Origin: a virus
DNA: 20,870 nt
Direction: 5' to 3' (one strand)
Virus record (IMG/VR): IMGVR_UViG_3300032304_000235
Location: 1-20,870 of that record
Positions within the stretch are counted from its first letter, which is position 1. Every line of letters begins with the position of its first letter. Made by a program: the position numbers and the translations under genes. Below the pieces are notes generated by a model. It was not told where the DNA came from, ran no database searches, and saw only the letters and a list, made by a program, of their open reading frames with translations. Shown here in pieces: positions 5,821-14,071 of the stretch.

Positions 5821-6003
5821 CTATTCTACTTCTCGCTCGTAACGCAGAGGGAAGGTCAAAACCCAGACCGTTAGAGTGCCGATGATTAGCCAGCCAGTCA
5901 AGGTGCGAGCTGTGCCGTCTAGCACAATGTAACCGATTGCCAAGGCAACAAGTGTCCAAACCTGATCTAGTAGGTCTTTGAGTAGGGCCTTTAGAAACTT
6001 CAC
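5821..6003 (-). CDS. Small two-segment membrane protein, holin-like
   Basis: 60 residues with two hydrophobic segments (QVWTLVALAIGYIVLDG and LTGWLIIGTLTVWVLTF), a basic N-terminus (KFLKALLKD) and a charged end (PLRYEREVE). Small size, topology and a place directly before the endopeptidase suggest holin or antiholin. Its start overlaps the stop of the secreted-protein gene by four bases (ATGA). Confidence 0.6.
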   Translation of the reverse strand: MKFLKALLKDLLDQVWTLVALAIGYIVLDGTARTLTGWLIIGTLTVWVLTFPLRYEREVE

Positions 6004-7415
6004 TTTATCTTCCTTGCTGATACCGCTGCTGCTGAGGCTGTTGTTGCGACTTGCGAGACGATGATGGTCGAGATGACTACATCCTGAGCTTCTTCACGCT
6101 GCTCTGGTGTCATGTCCAAACCTGCTGACTGAAAAGCCTCAACTAATTCTCCCACAGCTACGACTGCTGCTCCGATGGTTTCGGTAAAGGCTGTTTCGAT
6201 TGTGCCTGATACCGTTTCAGACTTAGTTTCTTCTGAGATTTCAGGAGCTTGCGTGGCAGGGAGAGGCGGTTCTTCATAAGGCGGCTCACTAGACTGAACG
6301 GGTGTTGGAGAGATTATTGGCAGGGGCTGTGCTTCTGGGCTTGTGGATGGCAGGGCTGGTGGGACTGTTGGTTGTGGTGACTGCGTGGCTATTTCGGGAG
6401 CGGCTGTGGGCGATAGTATTGGTTCTGGTGTTGGCGATTGTGACGGCACAGTTACCGTTGGCTCTGGTGATGGTTCTATTGTTGGGGTCGGTTGTGGCAG
6501 GATTGGTTCGGAAGTAGGTGAAGGTAATGGTTCGTAAGTTGGCTGTGAGCTTGGCTGTGGTTCTGGGGTCGGTTGCGCTTGGGGTGCTGGTGTTGGTGAC
6601 GGCGATTGTGTTGACTCTTGGGATACTGAGCTTTGTGTTTGAGCTCCTACCTGCGCTGACTCGCTAGGCGGAATCATAATTGCCGATGAATACTGAACGC
6701 TGACTAACAGCTTTTTGTATTCGCCTGGGCAGGGATCGCCAAACAAATCGTTGGTTGCAGGGATAGTCCCTGAAGATGTCCCGACTAGAGCAGCAGCAAC
6801 AATCTCTGAGACATCAAGACCGCACTCAGTTTCCTTTGAAACATAGCGAGCAACTACGCCTGAGAACACTTGACCGCTCGGCGCTTCTGCGTAGAGTTCT
6901 GAGTTTTCATCTGTTACATAATCCCAAAGGATAGGGCTGACGGTTACTGACTCGCTGATTGTTGCTGATTCTGTGACTGTTTCGCTTACTGTCGCTGAGA
7001 CGATAGGTGACTCTGTAACAGGCTCAACTGCGGCAGTTAGGGGTTCGCTTGTGATGGTCATTATCGGGCCGTAATAGCCAGCCCAGAAGCCGTTGTCTAT
7101 GCCCTCAAGGATTAGCGTCTGACTGCCTGTGATTGTAAAGCTGTAAGAAACAGCATCGTGCTTTTCAGTCTTTTGTATTACCTCTGCACCCAAGCTGATT
7201 CGGTAGGTGTCAATGACCTCACCGTTGCCACCGATCTTGTTGGTGATGTTGTTGGTGACTGTGACTGTGACGATTGAGTCTGTGAAGGTTTGCTCAACTC
7301 TGCCCCAAGAGTAGCTGAACTGAATGAGGTTGCCATCTTGTCGCACATCTGCAAGTGCAGGTTGGCTCAAGGGCCAGAACGCTAGTAGTAATGCTCCTAC
7401 CAGCCGCCACTTCAT
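6000..7415 (-). CDS. Secreted Pro/Thr/Ser-rich surface protein of the lysis module
   Basis: 471 residues from ATG 7415, chosen because it overlaps the upstream stop (ATGA) and begins a signal peptide (KWRLVGALLLAFWPLSQPALA, cut after ALA). The frame opens further up to 7484, but the added residues are Cys-rich and unlikely. A beta-rich N-terminal domain (SYSWGRVEQTFTDSIVTVTV) with Val/Thr/Ser strands follows, then two Cys (ECGLD, DPCPG) in a second small domain. A long linker of proline, serine and threonine (about 270-390) leads to a helical C-terminal segment with EAFQSAGLDMTPEQREEAQ and a hydrophobic stretch ending ARKIK. This architecture resembles wall-spanning actinobacterial proteins. 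Function is unknown; wall attachment or modification, exclusion or release are options. Confidence 0.7.
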   Translation of the reverse strand: MKWRLVGALLLAFWPLSQPALADVRQDGNLIQFSYSWGRVEQTFTDSIVTVTVTNNITNKIGGNGEVIDTYRISLGAEVIQKTEKHDAVSYSFTITGSQTLILEGIDNGFWAGYYGPIMTITSEPLTAAVEPVTESPIVSATVSETVTESATISESVTVSPILWDYVTDENSELYAEAPSGQVFSGVVARYVSKETECGLDVSEIVAAALVGTSSGTIPATNDLFGDPCPGEYKKLLVSVQYSSAIMIPPSESAQVGAQTQSSVSQESTQSPSPTPAPQAQPTPEPQPSSQPTYEPLPSPTSEPILPQPTPTIEPSPEPTVTVPSQSPTPEPILSPTAAPEIATQSPQPTVPPALPSTSPEAQPLPIISPTPVQSSEPPYEEPPLPATQAPEISEETKSETVSGTIETAFTETIGAAVVAVGELVEAFQSAGLDMTPEQREEAQDVVISTIIVSQVATTASAAAVSARKIK

Positions 7416-7630
7416 ACGATGGCTTGGTTTACCAATACAACAGCGATTGCAGTCAAGCTTGCAGATGCAAAAGCTGTAATCCACGCCGACTGCCAGCGGG
7501 CCTTTTCAAGCTCTCGCACTCTTGTCTCAAGGTCTGCATAACCTTTGATTGTTGCTTTGATCTCTGCAATGTCGGTGATGATTTGGACAAGCAGGGCATT
7601 TGAAGAGTTAGGGCGAGTTGGTTCTGGCAT
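7412..7630 (-). CDS. XhlA-like coiled-coil/membrane protein
   Basis: 72 residues. A coiled coil (IAEIKATIKGYADLETRVRELE, about 21-42) is followed by a single C-terminal membrane segment (AWITAFASASLTAIAVVLV, about 49-67). That topology is typical of the XhlA-type phage lysis proteins that assist holin action. It opens the lysis module, with the secreted-protein gene starting on its stop (ATGA). Assignment rests on topology and context; sequence identity was not checked. Confidence 0.6.
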   Translation of the reverse strand: MPEPTRPNSSNALLVQIITDIAEIKATIKGYADLETRVRELEKARWQSAWITAFASASLTAIAVVLVNQAIV

Positions 7631-7634
7631 AGCC

Positions 7635-7871
7635 CTAGTTTAGCAGAGCAGTTGCCTCGGCCTCGGTGAGTCCAAGTGCCAAAAGCTTTGCGATACCAGA
7701 AGCCTTTGCCGCTGCCTTTGCGGTTTCTGCCGCTTCGCGCTCTGCCTGATCTGCTAGGGCCTGGGCTGCCATAACTTCACGCTCTGCAATTTCCTCGGCG
7801 GTTAGCGGGATAATCTCTCGCTCGCCTGTTTCGCAGTTGATAACCAATCGGGTTGGGATTTCTTGAGTCAT
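7635..7871 (-). CDS. Small tail-region protein, 78 aa
   Basis: The N-terminus (MTQEIPTRLVINCETGEREIIPLTAEEIAERE) and alanine/glutamate-rich helix (QALADQAEREAAETAKAAAK) match a small protein often found next to phage tail fibre genes; its short C-terminus is LLALGLTEAEATALL. Function is not established; a fibre assembly or minor structural role is inferred. The upstream purine-rich stretch (AGAAAGAAAAG) is a poor ribosome site. It sits between the receptor-region paralogs and the lysis module. Confidence 0.5.
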   Translation of the reverse strand: MTQEIPTRLVINCETGEREIIPLTAEEIAEREVMAAQALADQAEREAAETAKAAAKASGIAKLLALGLTEAEATALLN

Positions 7872-7889
7872 TTCTTTTCTTTCTGTTAG

Positions 7890-8414
7890 CTACGATACCG
7901 TGACAATTCCATCGCTGCCCTTTGTAATGCCGTAAAGGGTTGCCGAAGAATACTGCAAAAAGTTTGTGCCGCTGTTTGGGGTCAGGGTAATGCTAGTGAT
8001 TGCTGCGGTGCTATTCCATAAATTGGCAATAATAATCTGTCCACCCGTAGTTCCATTATTTTCAGCTACTCCTTCAGAAGAAATAGACTTTGCAGTCGCC
8101 GCCGTATAGTTTGGAATGTAAGCTGATGCGTTAGAAAAGGTATTGCTGGTCGAACTATTGCTGCTTGCACCAAAACCTATAAGCGCAGTTGATTCGGCTG
8201 CCGAAGCTGCCGAAGCTCCGTCTCCGTATAAATAACGATTTGTTTGATTCGTGTTTACTCCATTGAATGAAAATCTTATCGAATCCCAAATCGGGCCTGT
8301 ATGCGCCGTTCTGCAACTTGTGACAATAAGCAAGTCAGTGAAGGTCTGTGGCAATGCCGAAAACGTCAGACTTGCCTGGGCTGAAGCTAATTCCTGATGT
8401 TGAATAATCTGCAT
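7890..8414 (-). CDS. Receptor-region beta protein, paralog 3
   Basis: 174 residues, Ser/Thr/Asn-rich and probably beta-sandwich. It shares a pattern with the next two genes: ASLTFSAL near the N-terminus, SIRFSFNG in the middle, STAAITSITLTPNSG and ATLYGI near the end. After LYGI it alone has a short extension (TKGSDGIVTVS). Location directly after the tail-fibre-like gene suggests a host-binding or tail decoration role. It has the least conserved centre of the three, consistent with diversification. Start ATG 8414 follows the previous stop by three bases. Confidence 0.6.
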   Translation of the reverse strand: MQIIQHQELASAQASLTFSALPQTFTDLLIVTSCRTAHTGPIWDSIRFSFNGVNTNQTNRYLYGDGASAASAAESTALIGFGASSNSSTSNTFSNASAYIPNYTAATAKSISSEGVAENNGTTGGQIIIANLWNSTAAITSITLTPNSGTNFLQYSSATLYGITKGSDGIVTVS

Positions 8415-8417
8415 TGT

Positions 8418-8909
8418 CTAGCTCGCTATTCCGTAAAGGCTAAAAGTTGTGCCAGCGTAAAAAACAACTCCTGAAGCATTTGCAAGAACGCTCACGCTGG
8501 TTATTGCAGCAGTATTTGCCCACCTAGCGGCAAAAGCAGTTACCCAGCCATCGTCTTGGTTTCCTCTTGAAAGTAAGGTCTTATGCTTATCGGTTGCAGA
8601 GTAATCCATAATTTGCGTAATGATGGTGAATAGGCGTGAGCTAGTTTCTACACCTATGTAGGCATAAGCGGCGGTATCAGAATAACTTGTTGCCGCCGAG
8701 CCTGTTCCAACCATTCGCACATTTGAGTAGTTGCTTCCCGTATCTCCGTTGAATCGCATTAGCGTTGAATCTGGGCCTGCAAAGTTTACGCTTCCATTTA
8801 TGACCAAAATAAGGTCACGGTATCCAGATGGAATGTTAGAGAACACCAGTTCTGAATCATTACTGCCTAAGGTGATAGTTGCGAGAGCTGTATAGGTGTT
8901 AGTAGGCAC
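8418..8909 (-). CDS. Receptor-region beta protein, paralog 2
   Basis: 163 residues starting at GTG 8909, sharing one base with the upstream stop (TAGTG). It has the triplet's shared marks: SELVFSNIPSGYRDLIL, LMRFNGDTGSNYSNVRM, WANTAAITSVSVL and a terminal FSLYGI. RFN.D.GSNYS is almost identical to the corresponding part of paralog 1. Beta-rich, no catalytic motif. Probably a tail-tip or fibre component recognising the cell surface (inference from position and composition). Confidence 0.62.
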   Translation of the reverse strand: MPTNTYTALATITLGSNDSELVFSNIPSGYRDLILVINGSVNFAGPDSTLMRFNGDTGSNYSNVRMVGTGSAATSYSDTAAYAYIGVETSSRLFTIITQIMDYSATDKHKTLLSRGNQDDGWVTAFAARWANTAAITSVSVLANASGVVFYAGTTFSLYGIAS

Positions 8910-9481
8910 TATGCCGCCTTTATTCCGTAGAGCGAGAAGCGAGAGCCTGTAACAAGATTTTGCCCTGCGTCTGGCAAAATTGAGAGCGAAGAAACTGCTT
9001 CGGTATTCATTCTCATACCTGATCCTAGAAACACTCCTGGATTACCTGTTCCCGTAAGTCCGTGCAATGAGCGAATAGCTTTGTTTTTAGTAGTTTCAAA
9101 TGGATCTAGAATGTCGCAAACTCCACCTGTGAAAATGTTTGCGGTGTTACCACTTCTAGGAGCTACTCCCATAAGAATCCAAGTTTGAGTAGTTCCTGCT
9201 CCTGATGTAACAGTTGAGCCGTTGCCCTCTAGTCTGTGCCAAGAATAATTAGAGCCAGAATCGCTGTTGAATCTTAGCCATAGACCATCGCTTGCCGTTC
9301 CGCTATTGCTGCTTCTAGCGGTGTAACGAATTTGCAAATGTTGGTAGGAAGAATAAGACGATAGCGAGCTAAAAGTAATAGAAGCTTGTGAGCTACCTAA
9401 CACCTGTGTTTCAAGTAGGTCAAAGCTACCTGCCGCGCCACCTGCGCCAGCGGTTGCAAAGAAACCTAAACCAAAAGGCAT
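8909..9481 (-). CDS. Receptor-region beta protein, paralog 1
   Basis: 190 residues. The N-terminus is Gly/Ala-rich (PFGLGFFATAGAGGAAGSF), which could anchor it in the tail, followed by the shared module: ASITFSSLSSYSSYQHLQI, LWLRFNSDSGSNYSWHRLEG and FSLYGI at the C-terminus. The N-terminal Gly/Ala segment is absent from the other two paralogs. Its ATG directly abuts the preceding stop (TAAATG). Host recognition is inferred. Confidence 0.62.
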   Translation of the reverse strand: MPFGLGFFATAGAGGAAGSFDLLETQVLGSSQASITFSSLSSYSSYQHLQIRYTARSSNSGTASDGLWLRFNSDSGSNYSWHRLEGNGSTVTSGAGTTQTWILMGVAPRSGNTANIFTGGVCDILDPFETTKNKAIRSLHGLTGTGNPGVFLGSGMRMNTEAVSSLSILPDAGQNLVTGSRFSLYGIKAA

Positions 9482-10051
9482 TTAGACCGTAATTCTTCCG
9501 ATTACTCGGTAAGTGTTGGCGGCGGTCTTGATAACCTGCGCTCCGTTGTATTGTTGGTCAATCTTAAAGGTTACTGCGGTTCCTGCGGTTCCTGCGCCAG
9601 CCCAGTTGCTCACGCCCGTTCCAGCGGCGATAGTTACTGTGCCAGAGGTGTCGCGGATAATGTTTAGCGAGTCACCAACGGAAAGGATGTCTGGGACTGT
9701 GACGGTTACTGCTGCTGTGCCTGTAACAATGATTGAGCCATTGTCCAGTCCTGATACTGCGGTGTAAGCAGCAGAGACAGCAGTTGAGCCAAAGACGATT
9801 GCGGTTCCTGAAAGCGATGAGACGGTTGCAGGGTAAACCTGAACCCAGCTTGCAGTTCCAGTTGCGGCCTCTAAGACATTCGTGTCGCTTAGCCAGGTCA
9901 CCATTCCCTCTGCTGAAGCACCGCCAAGCGCTGATGATCTTGCAGCGGATGATGCAAAAACCATCACGCTCTGTTGCATCAGGTAGCCATTGACATCTGC
10001 TGCGGCTAATACATCGCCAGCAGACCAGACCTTATAGCCTAATCCTGCCAT
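9482..10051 (-). CDS. Tail-fibre-like structural protein
   Basis: 189 residues. The N-terminal region (GLGYKVWSAGDVLAAADVNGYLMQQSVMVFAS) is a signature seen at the start of many phage fibre and minor tail proteins and probably docks onto the baseplate; it is followed by ARSSALGGASAEGMVTWLSDTNVLE. The remainder is Val/Thr/Gly/Ala-rich beta structure (TAAVTVTVPDILSVGD, ending TYRVIGRITV). AAGGAG precedes the ATG. It lies between the minor tail protein and the receptor-region paralogs, fitting a linker between tail tip and receptor-binding units. Confidence 0.7.
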   Translation of the reverse strand: MAGLGYKVWSAGDVLAAADVNGYLMQQSVMVFASSAARSSALGGASAEGMVTWLSDTNVLEAATGTASWVQVYPATVSSLSGTAIVFGSTAVSAAYTAVSGLDNGSIIVTGTAAVTVTVPDILSVGDSLNIIRDTSGTVTIAAGTGVSNWAGAGTAGTAVTFKIDQQYNGAQVIKTAANTYRVIGRITV

Positions 10052-10061
10052 TTATTTCTCC

Positions 10062-11285
10062 TTAGAAGGCGAGTGCGCCTCTGTCTAGTTTACCAAACTC
10101 TGGGTCATCCAAGACCAAGAGGAAATAATCAAGTGTTGCAAAGCCTAGCGAGACAACATGACTATCAGGTGTGATGTCATCGTCAATACGAATAATCTCT
10201 GCAATCTTTTCAATGGCAGGTGCTATTCCGTTTGGTGTGAACTTGATTGTCACAAAGTCAGCAATCTCAAGTCCAAGGATAGCTTGCTGTTGTGCATCGC
10301 TTAGTTCGTCAATAACAATGTCAACAGACTCAAAGCGATACTCAGGCTGTGAATACTTGCTTGCATTGTAGATAGCAAGGTTCTGCACATAAGTAGGGTC
10401 GCTCATCAGCAGACCTGTTTGAGTCAGGTTGAGCACCCCATAATCAGCGATTGAGGCTAAGTCCTGTGCAATAACTGTGCCAGCAGCTAGAGAGCCAATG
10501 ACGATTTCGTTGTAAAGCAACTCTGATCCGTAAACAACCTTCATGCCCTGATAGGGGATGCCTGTGCCATCATCTGAAAGAGTTACCTCACCAGAGGTAG
10601 GTGCAGCATTGCGGTCTGTGAATACAATCTTGCCGTCTTTGCTGATAAACAGGTTGCCTGGCTCAGAGCGAGCGACTGTTCTTAGATACTCCAGAACATT
10701 TGTGTCCTGTTCATAGACATCTGCACCAAGGGTTGTAAGTCCTGTTTCAATCTCACGCTCTTGTGTTGACCAGTTCACATCTGGCAGGTCAAGGATTGCG
10801 TTTACTCGCTGTCCTGACTTCTGAGAGGTTGCAGTTCCAGCAGGTAGCGTCTGGGTGTTGAACAGCGTGAAAGCGTCTGAGGCGGCGGCTGATGCCTCGC
10901 TGAACCCGCCTGGGTCGTAGTTGAGGTTCCAGTCGTCAATGACACCTTGGAACACGGGGTTGCCACCAGAGAAAATGCGGATTGCTCGCTTAGGAATGAT
11001 CTGCCCATAGTAAGGCGAGTTCACATACTCAGGGTCAAAGGTTCTGTCGTTGTTATCAAAGACCACATTTGCAAGACCACCATCAAATTCATCAAGCTGA
11101 CGGTTCTTGCCTCGCCTTGTTGCGATGCTCTTTACCTTGTCGGTGACATCGTAAAAGATTTGACCGCCGAGAGGATAGGCAGGGTCATTCAGCTTGCCCT
11201 TCACAGGGTTGTCTAAGGTCAGCAGGTTTGCATTAGCTCCAACTAGATCAAAACCAATTTGAACCGATGGTCTGGGAATCGCCAT
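10062..11285 (-). CDS. Minor tail protein (tail tip/baseplate)
   Basis: 407 residues with the tail-tip pattern of an early beta region (FYDVTDKVKSIATRRGKNRQ, DGGLANVVFDNNDRTFDP, IRIFSGGNPVFQGVIDDW) followed by a receptor-platform-like part with ILDLPDVNW and LEYLRTVARSEPGNLFISKDG. It is the first gene after the tape measure, where distal tail and hub proteins are encoded in long-tailed phages. Its ATG shares one base with the tape measure stop (TAATG). A precise equivalence to Dit or Tal cannot be set from sequence alone. Confidence 0.75.
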   Translation of the reverse strand: MAIPRPSVQIGFDLVGANANLLTLDNPVKGKLNDPAYPLGGQIFYDVTDKVKSIATRRGKNRQLDEFDGGLANVVFDNNDRTFDPEYVNSPYYGQIIPKRAIRIFSGGNPVFQGVIDDWNLNYDPGGFSEASAAASDAFTLFNTQTLPAGTATSQKSGQRVNAILDLPDVNWSTQEREIETGLTTLGADVYEQDTNVLEYLRTVARSEPGNLFISKDGKIVFTDRNAAPTSGEVTLSDDGTGIPYQGMKVVYGSELLYNEIVIGSLAAGTVIAQDLASIADYGVLNLTQTGLLMSDPTYVQNLAIYNASKYSQPEYRFESVDIVIDELSDAQQQAILGLEIADFVTIKFTPNGIAPAIEKIAEIIRIDDDITPDSHVVSLGFATLDYFLLVLDDPEFGKLDRGALAF

Positions 11286-14071
11286 TATTGACCGCTTACT
11301 AGAACTTGACCACCTGTGGTCACATACTTGGTCACAATGTTACCGATGGTCTTTCCAACCATAGCCTGGGACTGAGTTGTGTCGGTTTTGACATTGATGT
11401 TGATTGTAGTTCCTGCGGCTGTGCCTGTTGCAGCAGCGCCTTGAAGGTTGACAAGTTGCTGTGTCCAGTTAGCGATTGAAGCTGCTGCCGAGGCATCCTG
11501 AACGGCATTAGATGAGGCAAGCTTGATGTAGGAATTGGCAGCGTTGATGCGAGCCTGAAGATAGGCAGCAGTTCCCTTGACATCTGATAGCTCGTCAACA
11601 ACAATTCCTGTTGCATTTCTGATGTCCTTGACAGCAACGCTCTCAGTTATTGTCGCACCAGCAACAGCCGTTCCTGAGCCTGGTGCTGTGATAGCAGCCT
11701 GAATGTCACCTGTGCCAACACCCATAAGCTTGTCAAACTTTGCAATTAGCTTGTCAATGGTGCTGCCTAGTCCTGCAAAGGCCCCGCCAAACTCATCGAG
11801 GTCAAGTAGAAACTGAGTCTTAATGTCAGAAACTTGCGTTTGGAAAGCATAGGCGGCATCACCGAGGCTCTTCAGTAGAAGCTTGTTTTGCTCGATAAGG
11901 GCAAGATCTAATTGCTGATTGATTGTTGCAGACTGAGCAGCAAGTTCTCTAGTGGCAAGTCCAAACTTCTCATAGATGCTTTTGGCTAGTGAGTCTGCAC
12001 CTGTTTCAGATACAGTTTCAAGCTGACCGAATAGGTCTTTCAGTTCTGACTGTGTTTCAGGTGATGCGTCAAGGATTGCACCTGCAAGGGCGTTGCCCGT
12101 CTCTGTGCCAGTCTCTAAGACCTGTTCGATGAATGTCTGCTTGAACCCTAGCCCTGCAAGTCTTGAGGCGTTAGCGAGCAAATTCTTGGATGCAGTTAGT
12201 CGGTCACGCAATCCATTGATGATGTCGGTGACAGAGGCATAGGTTGTCTTTTCAGTTTCCTTTGCAACTGTGACAGTCAGGTTCTCAGTCAGCTTCTTGA
12301 CTTGAGTGACAATCTCTCGAGTGCTCTGGCTTGTGAAGAGATCGCCAAGTGACATCTGAGTTGCAGCTCTGAAAGCTGAGGTGATGCGCGACTGCGACTC
12401 TATGACAAGGGCTTTCTGGTCAGCTAGTGCAGACTTGCGAAGCTCTGCAACCTTGTCCTCGTAGTCGCGGTTTATCTCAAACTTTGTGCGCTCATAATCA
12501 CGCTCAGCCTTTAGAATTTCAGCTTGAGCTTTCTTGATAACCTTTTGCACTTTAGCAAATCTGTCAGCAGCCTTGCTAGGAGCATTTGGCGCGACAGGCT
12601 CAAAGGGCATAAATGGTTTGATTGGAGCAGTTGCCTTTTGAGTGTTGTATGCGTAAGCATCCATGACCCCAGAGTTTGATGCCTTGATAGGAGGCGGCGC
12701 TGTCTTTTTGCTTAGGTATCTTAGGGCTTCAATAACAGGGATGAGCAAGATGCCTAATGGCCCAAGCTCTTTGCCAATGTTAAAGAAAGCTCTTCCCAAC
12801 CTATCTAGGAAATCGGTGACCTGAATTCCATTCTCAGCCGCTCCGAAGATACCATCAAAGAAAGGTGCGGCTTTATCCCATAGCCCTTGAACAGCAGTTC
12901 CAATAAGTTCAAAAGCGGTGGCTAGGCTCTCAAGGTAGAACACTAGATAATCACCAATGATGTCTGCCAAGAATTCAAGAGCAGGAATCAGGAATGTGCT
13001 TAGGTAGTCTGCAAGGATCTCAATGAACGGCATGAGAGCATCTAGCAAGCGACCAAAGACAGGCAAGATTTTCTGAATCAAAGGCAGAAACGCCTCAACA
13101 AGTTGCTTCAGAATAGGCGTAATTATTTCAAGCAGTTTGGTGAACACAGGCAAGACTGCAAGCAATACATCGTTTATTACATCTGCCACCATGACAAAGA
13201 TGTCAAAGATTGGTTCCAGCGCTGTCAGCAGAGGGTCAATAGCGTTGACAATAGTTTCAAAGATAGGGCCAAGGCTTTCCATAACCCTAGCTAGAATCGG
13301 CGCTACCTTTTCAGCAAGAGCGGTGATGACAGGCACAAGCTTTTCAAAGACAGGCAAGAGGGCGTTGCCAACAACTTCCTGAGCCTCACCAAATGCAAGC
13401 TTGATTTTCTGAAAGCCTGTGACAGTAGCAGCAGCAGTCCCACCAACCTGCTGTTCGATAGCCTTGAGAATCATGTCCTGAGCCTGAAGAGTCTTGCCCG
13501 ACTCTACAAGAGTTTTGATTTGTTGTTTCTCTTGCTCGGTGAAAGTTACACCTGCGCGGCGTAGAGCAGTTAGTCCCTTGATTGGGTCTTGTAGTGCCTT
13601 GCCAAGTTGCAAGGCGTTAGTCTCGGCAGAGCCAAAGCCAGCAGCAGCTAGATCAAAAGCTGCAACAGTAGCTCTGTCAAAAGCACCGCCAGCTTCACCT
13701 GCTGTTGCGGCTAGTTGCTTGAATGTTAGAAGCTTTGCCTGGGTGGACTTGATGAGTTCGTCATCTTGCCCAATAATCATCATCTGCTGATCAGCGAACT
13801 CTTTGAGTCTGCTAGTTACAGCACCAGTCTGTGCACCAAAGATGCCCATAGAGCTTGCGATTTGGTCAAGTCTGTTGTTTGCTACCTGAGCTGCCTCAGC
13901 AGCTTTGAGCGCTCCTGTTGCAAAGTTCGCTATTGCTGCAACAGAAAAGGCTGCTGCAAGTGGCGCTGCTAGTTTCTTTAGTGAGCCGCCTACGCTTTGA
14001 AAAGACTTCTGAGCTTGCTTGATTCCCTTGTCATCAAAGACAGATTTGAGCGTTACATTTACTGCTGACAT
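11285..14071 (-). CDS. Tail tape measure protein
   Basis: 928 residues, the longest gene here. The start (VFDDKGIKQAQKSFQSVGGSLKKL) and Ala-rich hydrophobic segment (about 34-60) are typical of tape measure proteins. A minor-tail-like helical block (QLGKALQDPIKGLTALRRAG) follows, then a long amphipathic region with repeated Pro-Ile/Val-Leu elements and a coiled coil (about 515-560, AERDYERTKFEINRDYEDK). It sets tail length and is ejected ahead of DNA. By the usual 1.5 angstrom per residue the tail would be around 140 nm (inference). No lysozyme or peptidase domain is evident. The preceding gene ends one base upstream. Confidence 0.92.
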   Translation of the reverse strand: MSAVNVTLKSVFDDKGIKQAQKSFQSVGGSLKKLAAPLAAAFSVAAIANFATGALKAAEAAQVANNRLDQIASSMGIFGAQTGAVTSRLKEFADQQMMIIGQDDELIKSTQAKLLTFKQLAATAGEAGGAFDRATVAAFDLAAAGFGSAETNALQLGKALQDPIKGLTALRRAGVTFTEQEKQQIKTLVESGKTLQAQDMILKAIEQQVGGTAAATVTGFQKIKLAFGEAQEVVGNALLPVFEKLVPVITALAEKVAPILARVMESLGPIFETIVNAIDPLLTALEPIFDIFVMVADVINDVLLAVLPVFTKLLEIITPILKQLVEAFLPLIQKILPVFGRLLDALMPFIEILADYLSTFLIPALEFLADIIGDYLVFYLESLATAFELIGTAVQGLWDKAAPFFDGIFGAAENGIQVTDFLDRLGRAFFNIGKELGPLGILLIPVIEALRYLSKKTAPPPIKASNSGVMDAYAYNTQKATAPIKPFMPFEPVAPNAPSKAADRFAKVQKVIKKAQAEILKAERDYERTKFEINRDYEDKVAELRKSALADQKALVIESQSRITSAFRAATQMSLGDLFTSQSTREIVTQVKKLTENLTVTVAKETEKTTYASVTDIINGLRDRLTASKNLLANASRLAGLGFKQTFIEQVLETGTETGNALAGAILDASPETQSELKDLFGQLETVSETGADSLAKSIYEKFGLATRELAAQSATINQQLDLALIEQNKLLLKSLGDAAYAFQTQVSDIKTQFLLDLDEFGGAFAGLGSTIDKLIAKFDKLMGVGTGDIQAAITAPGSGTAVAGATITESVAVKDIRNATGIVVDELSDVKGTAAYLQARINAANSYIKLASSNAVQDASAAASIANWTQQLVNLQGAAATGTAAGTTININVKTDTTQSQAMVGKTIGNIVTKYVTTGGQVLVSGQ

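Noticed and set aside
6302-6537. Two plus-strand ORFs opposite the secreted protein
   Set aside because: They are the complement of the proline/serine/threonine-rich linker; their Gly/Val/Leu-rich translation is an effect of that low complexity.
7416-7484. Longer N-terminus for the secreted protein
   Set aside because: It would put a Cys-rich stretch before a clear signal peptide, while ATG 7415 forms the usual ATGA junction.
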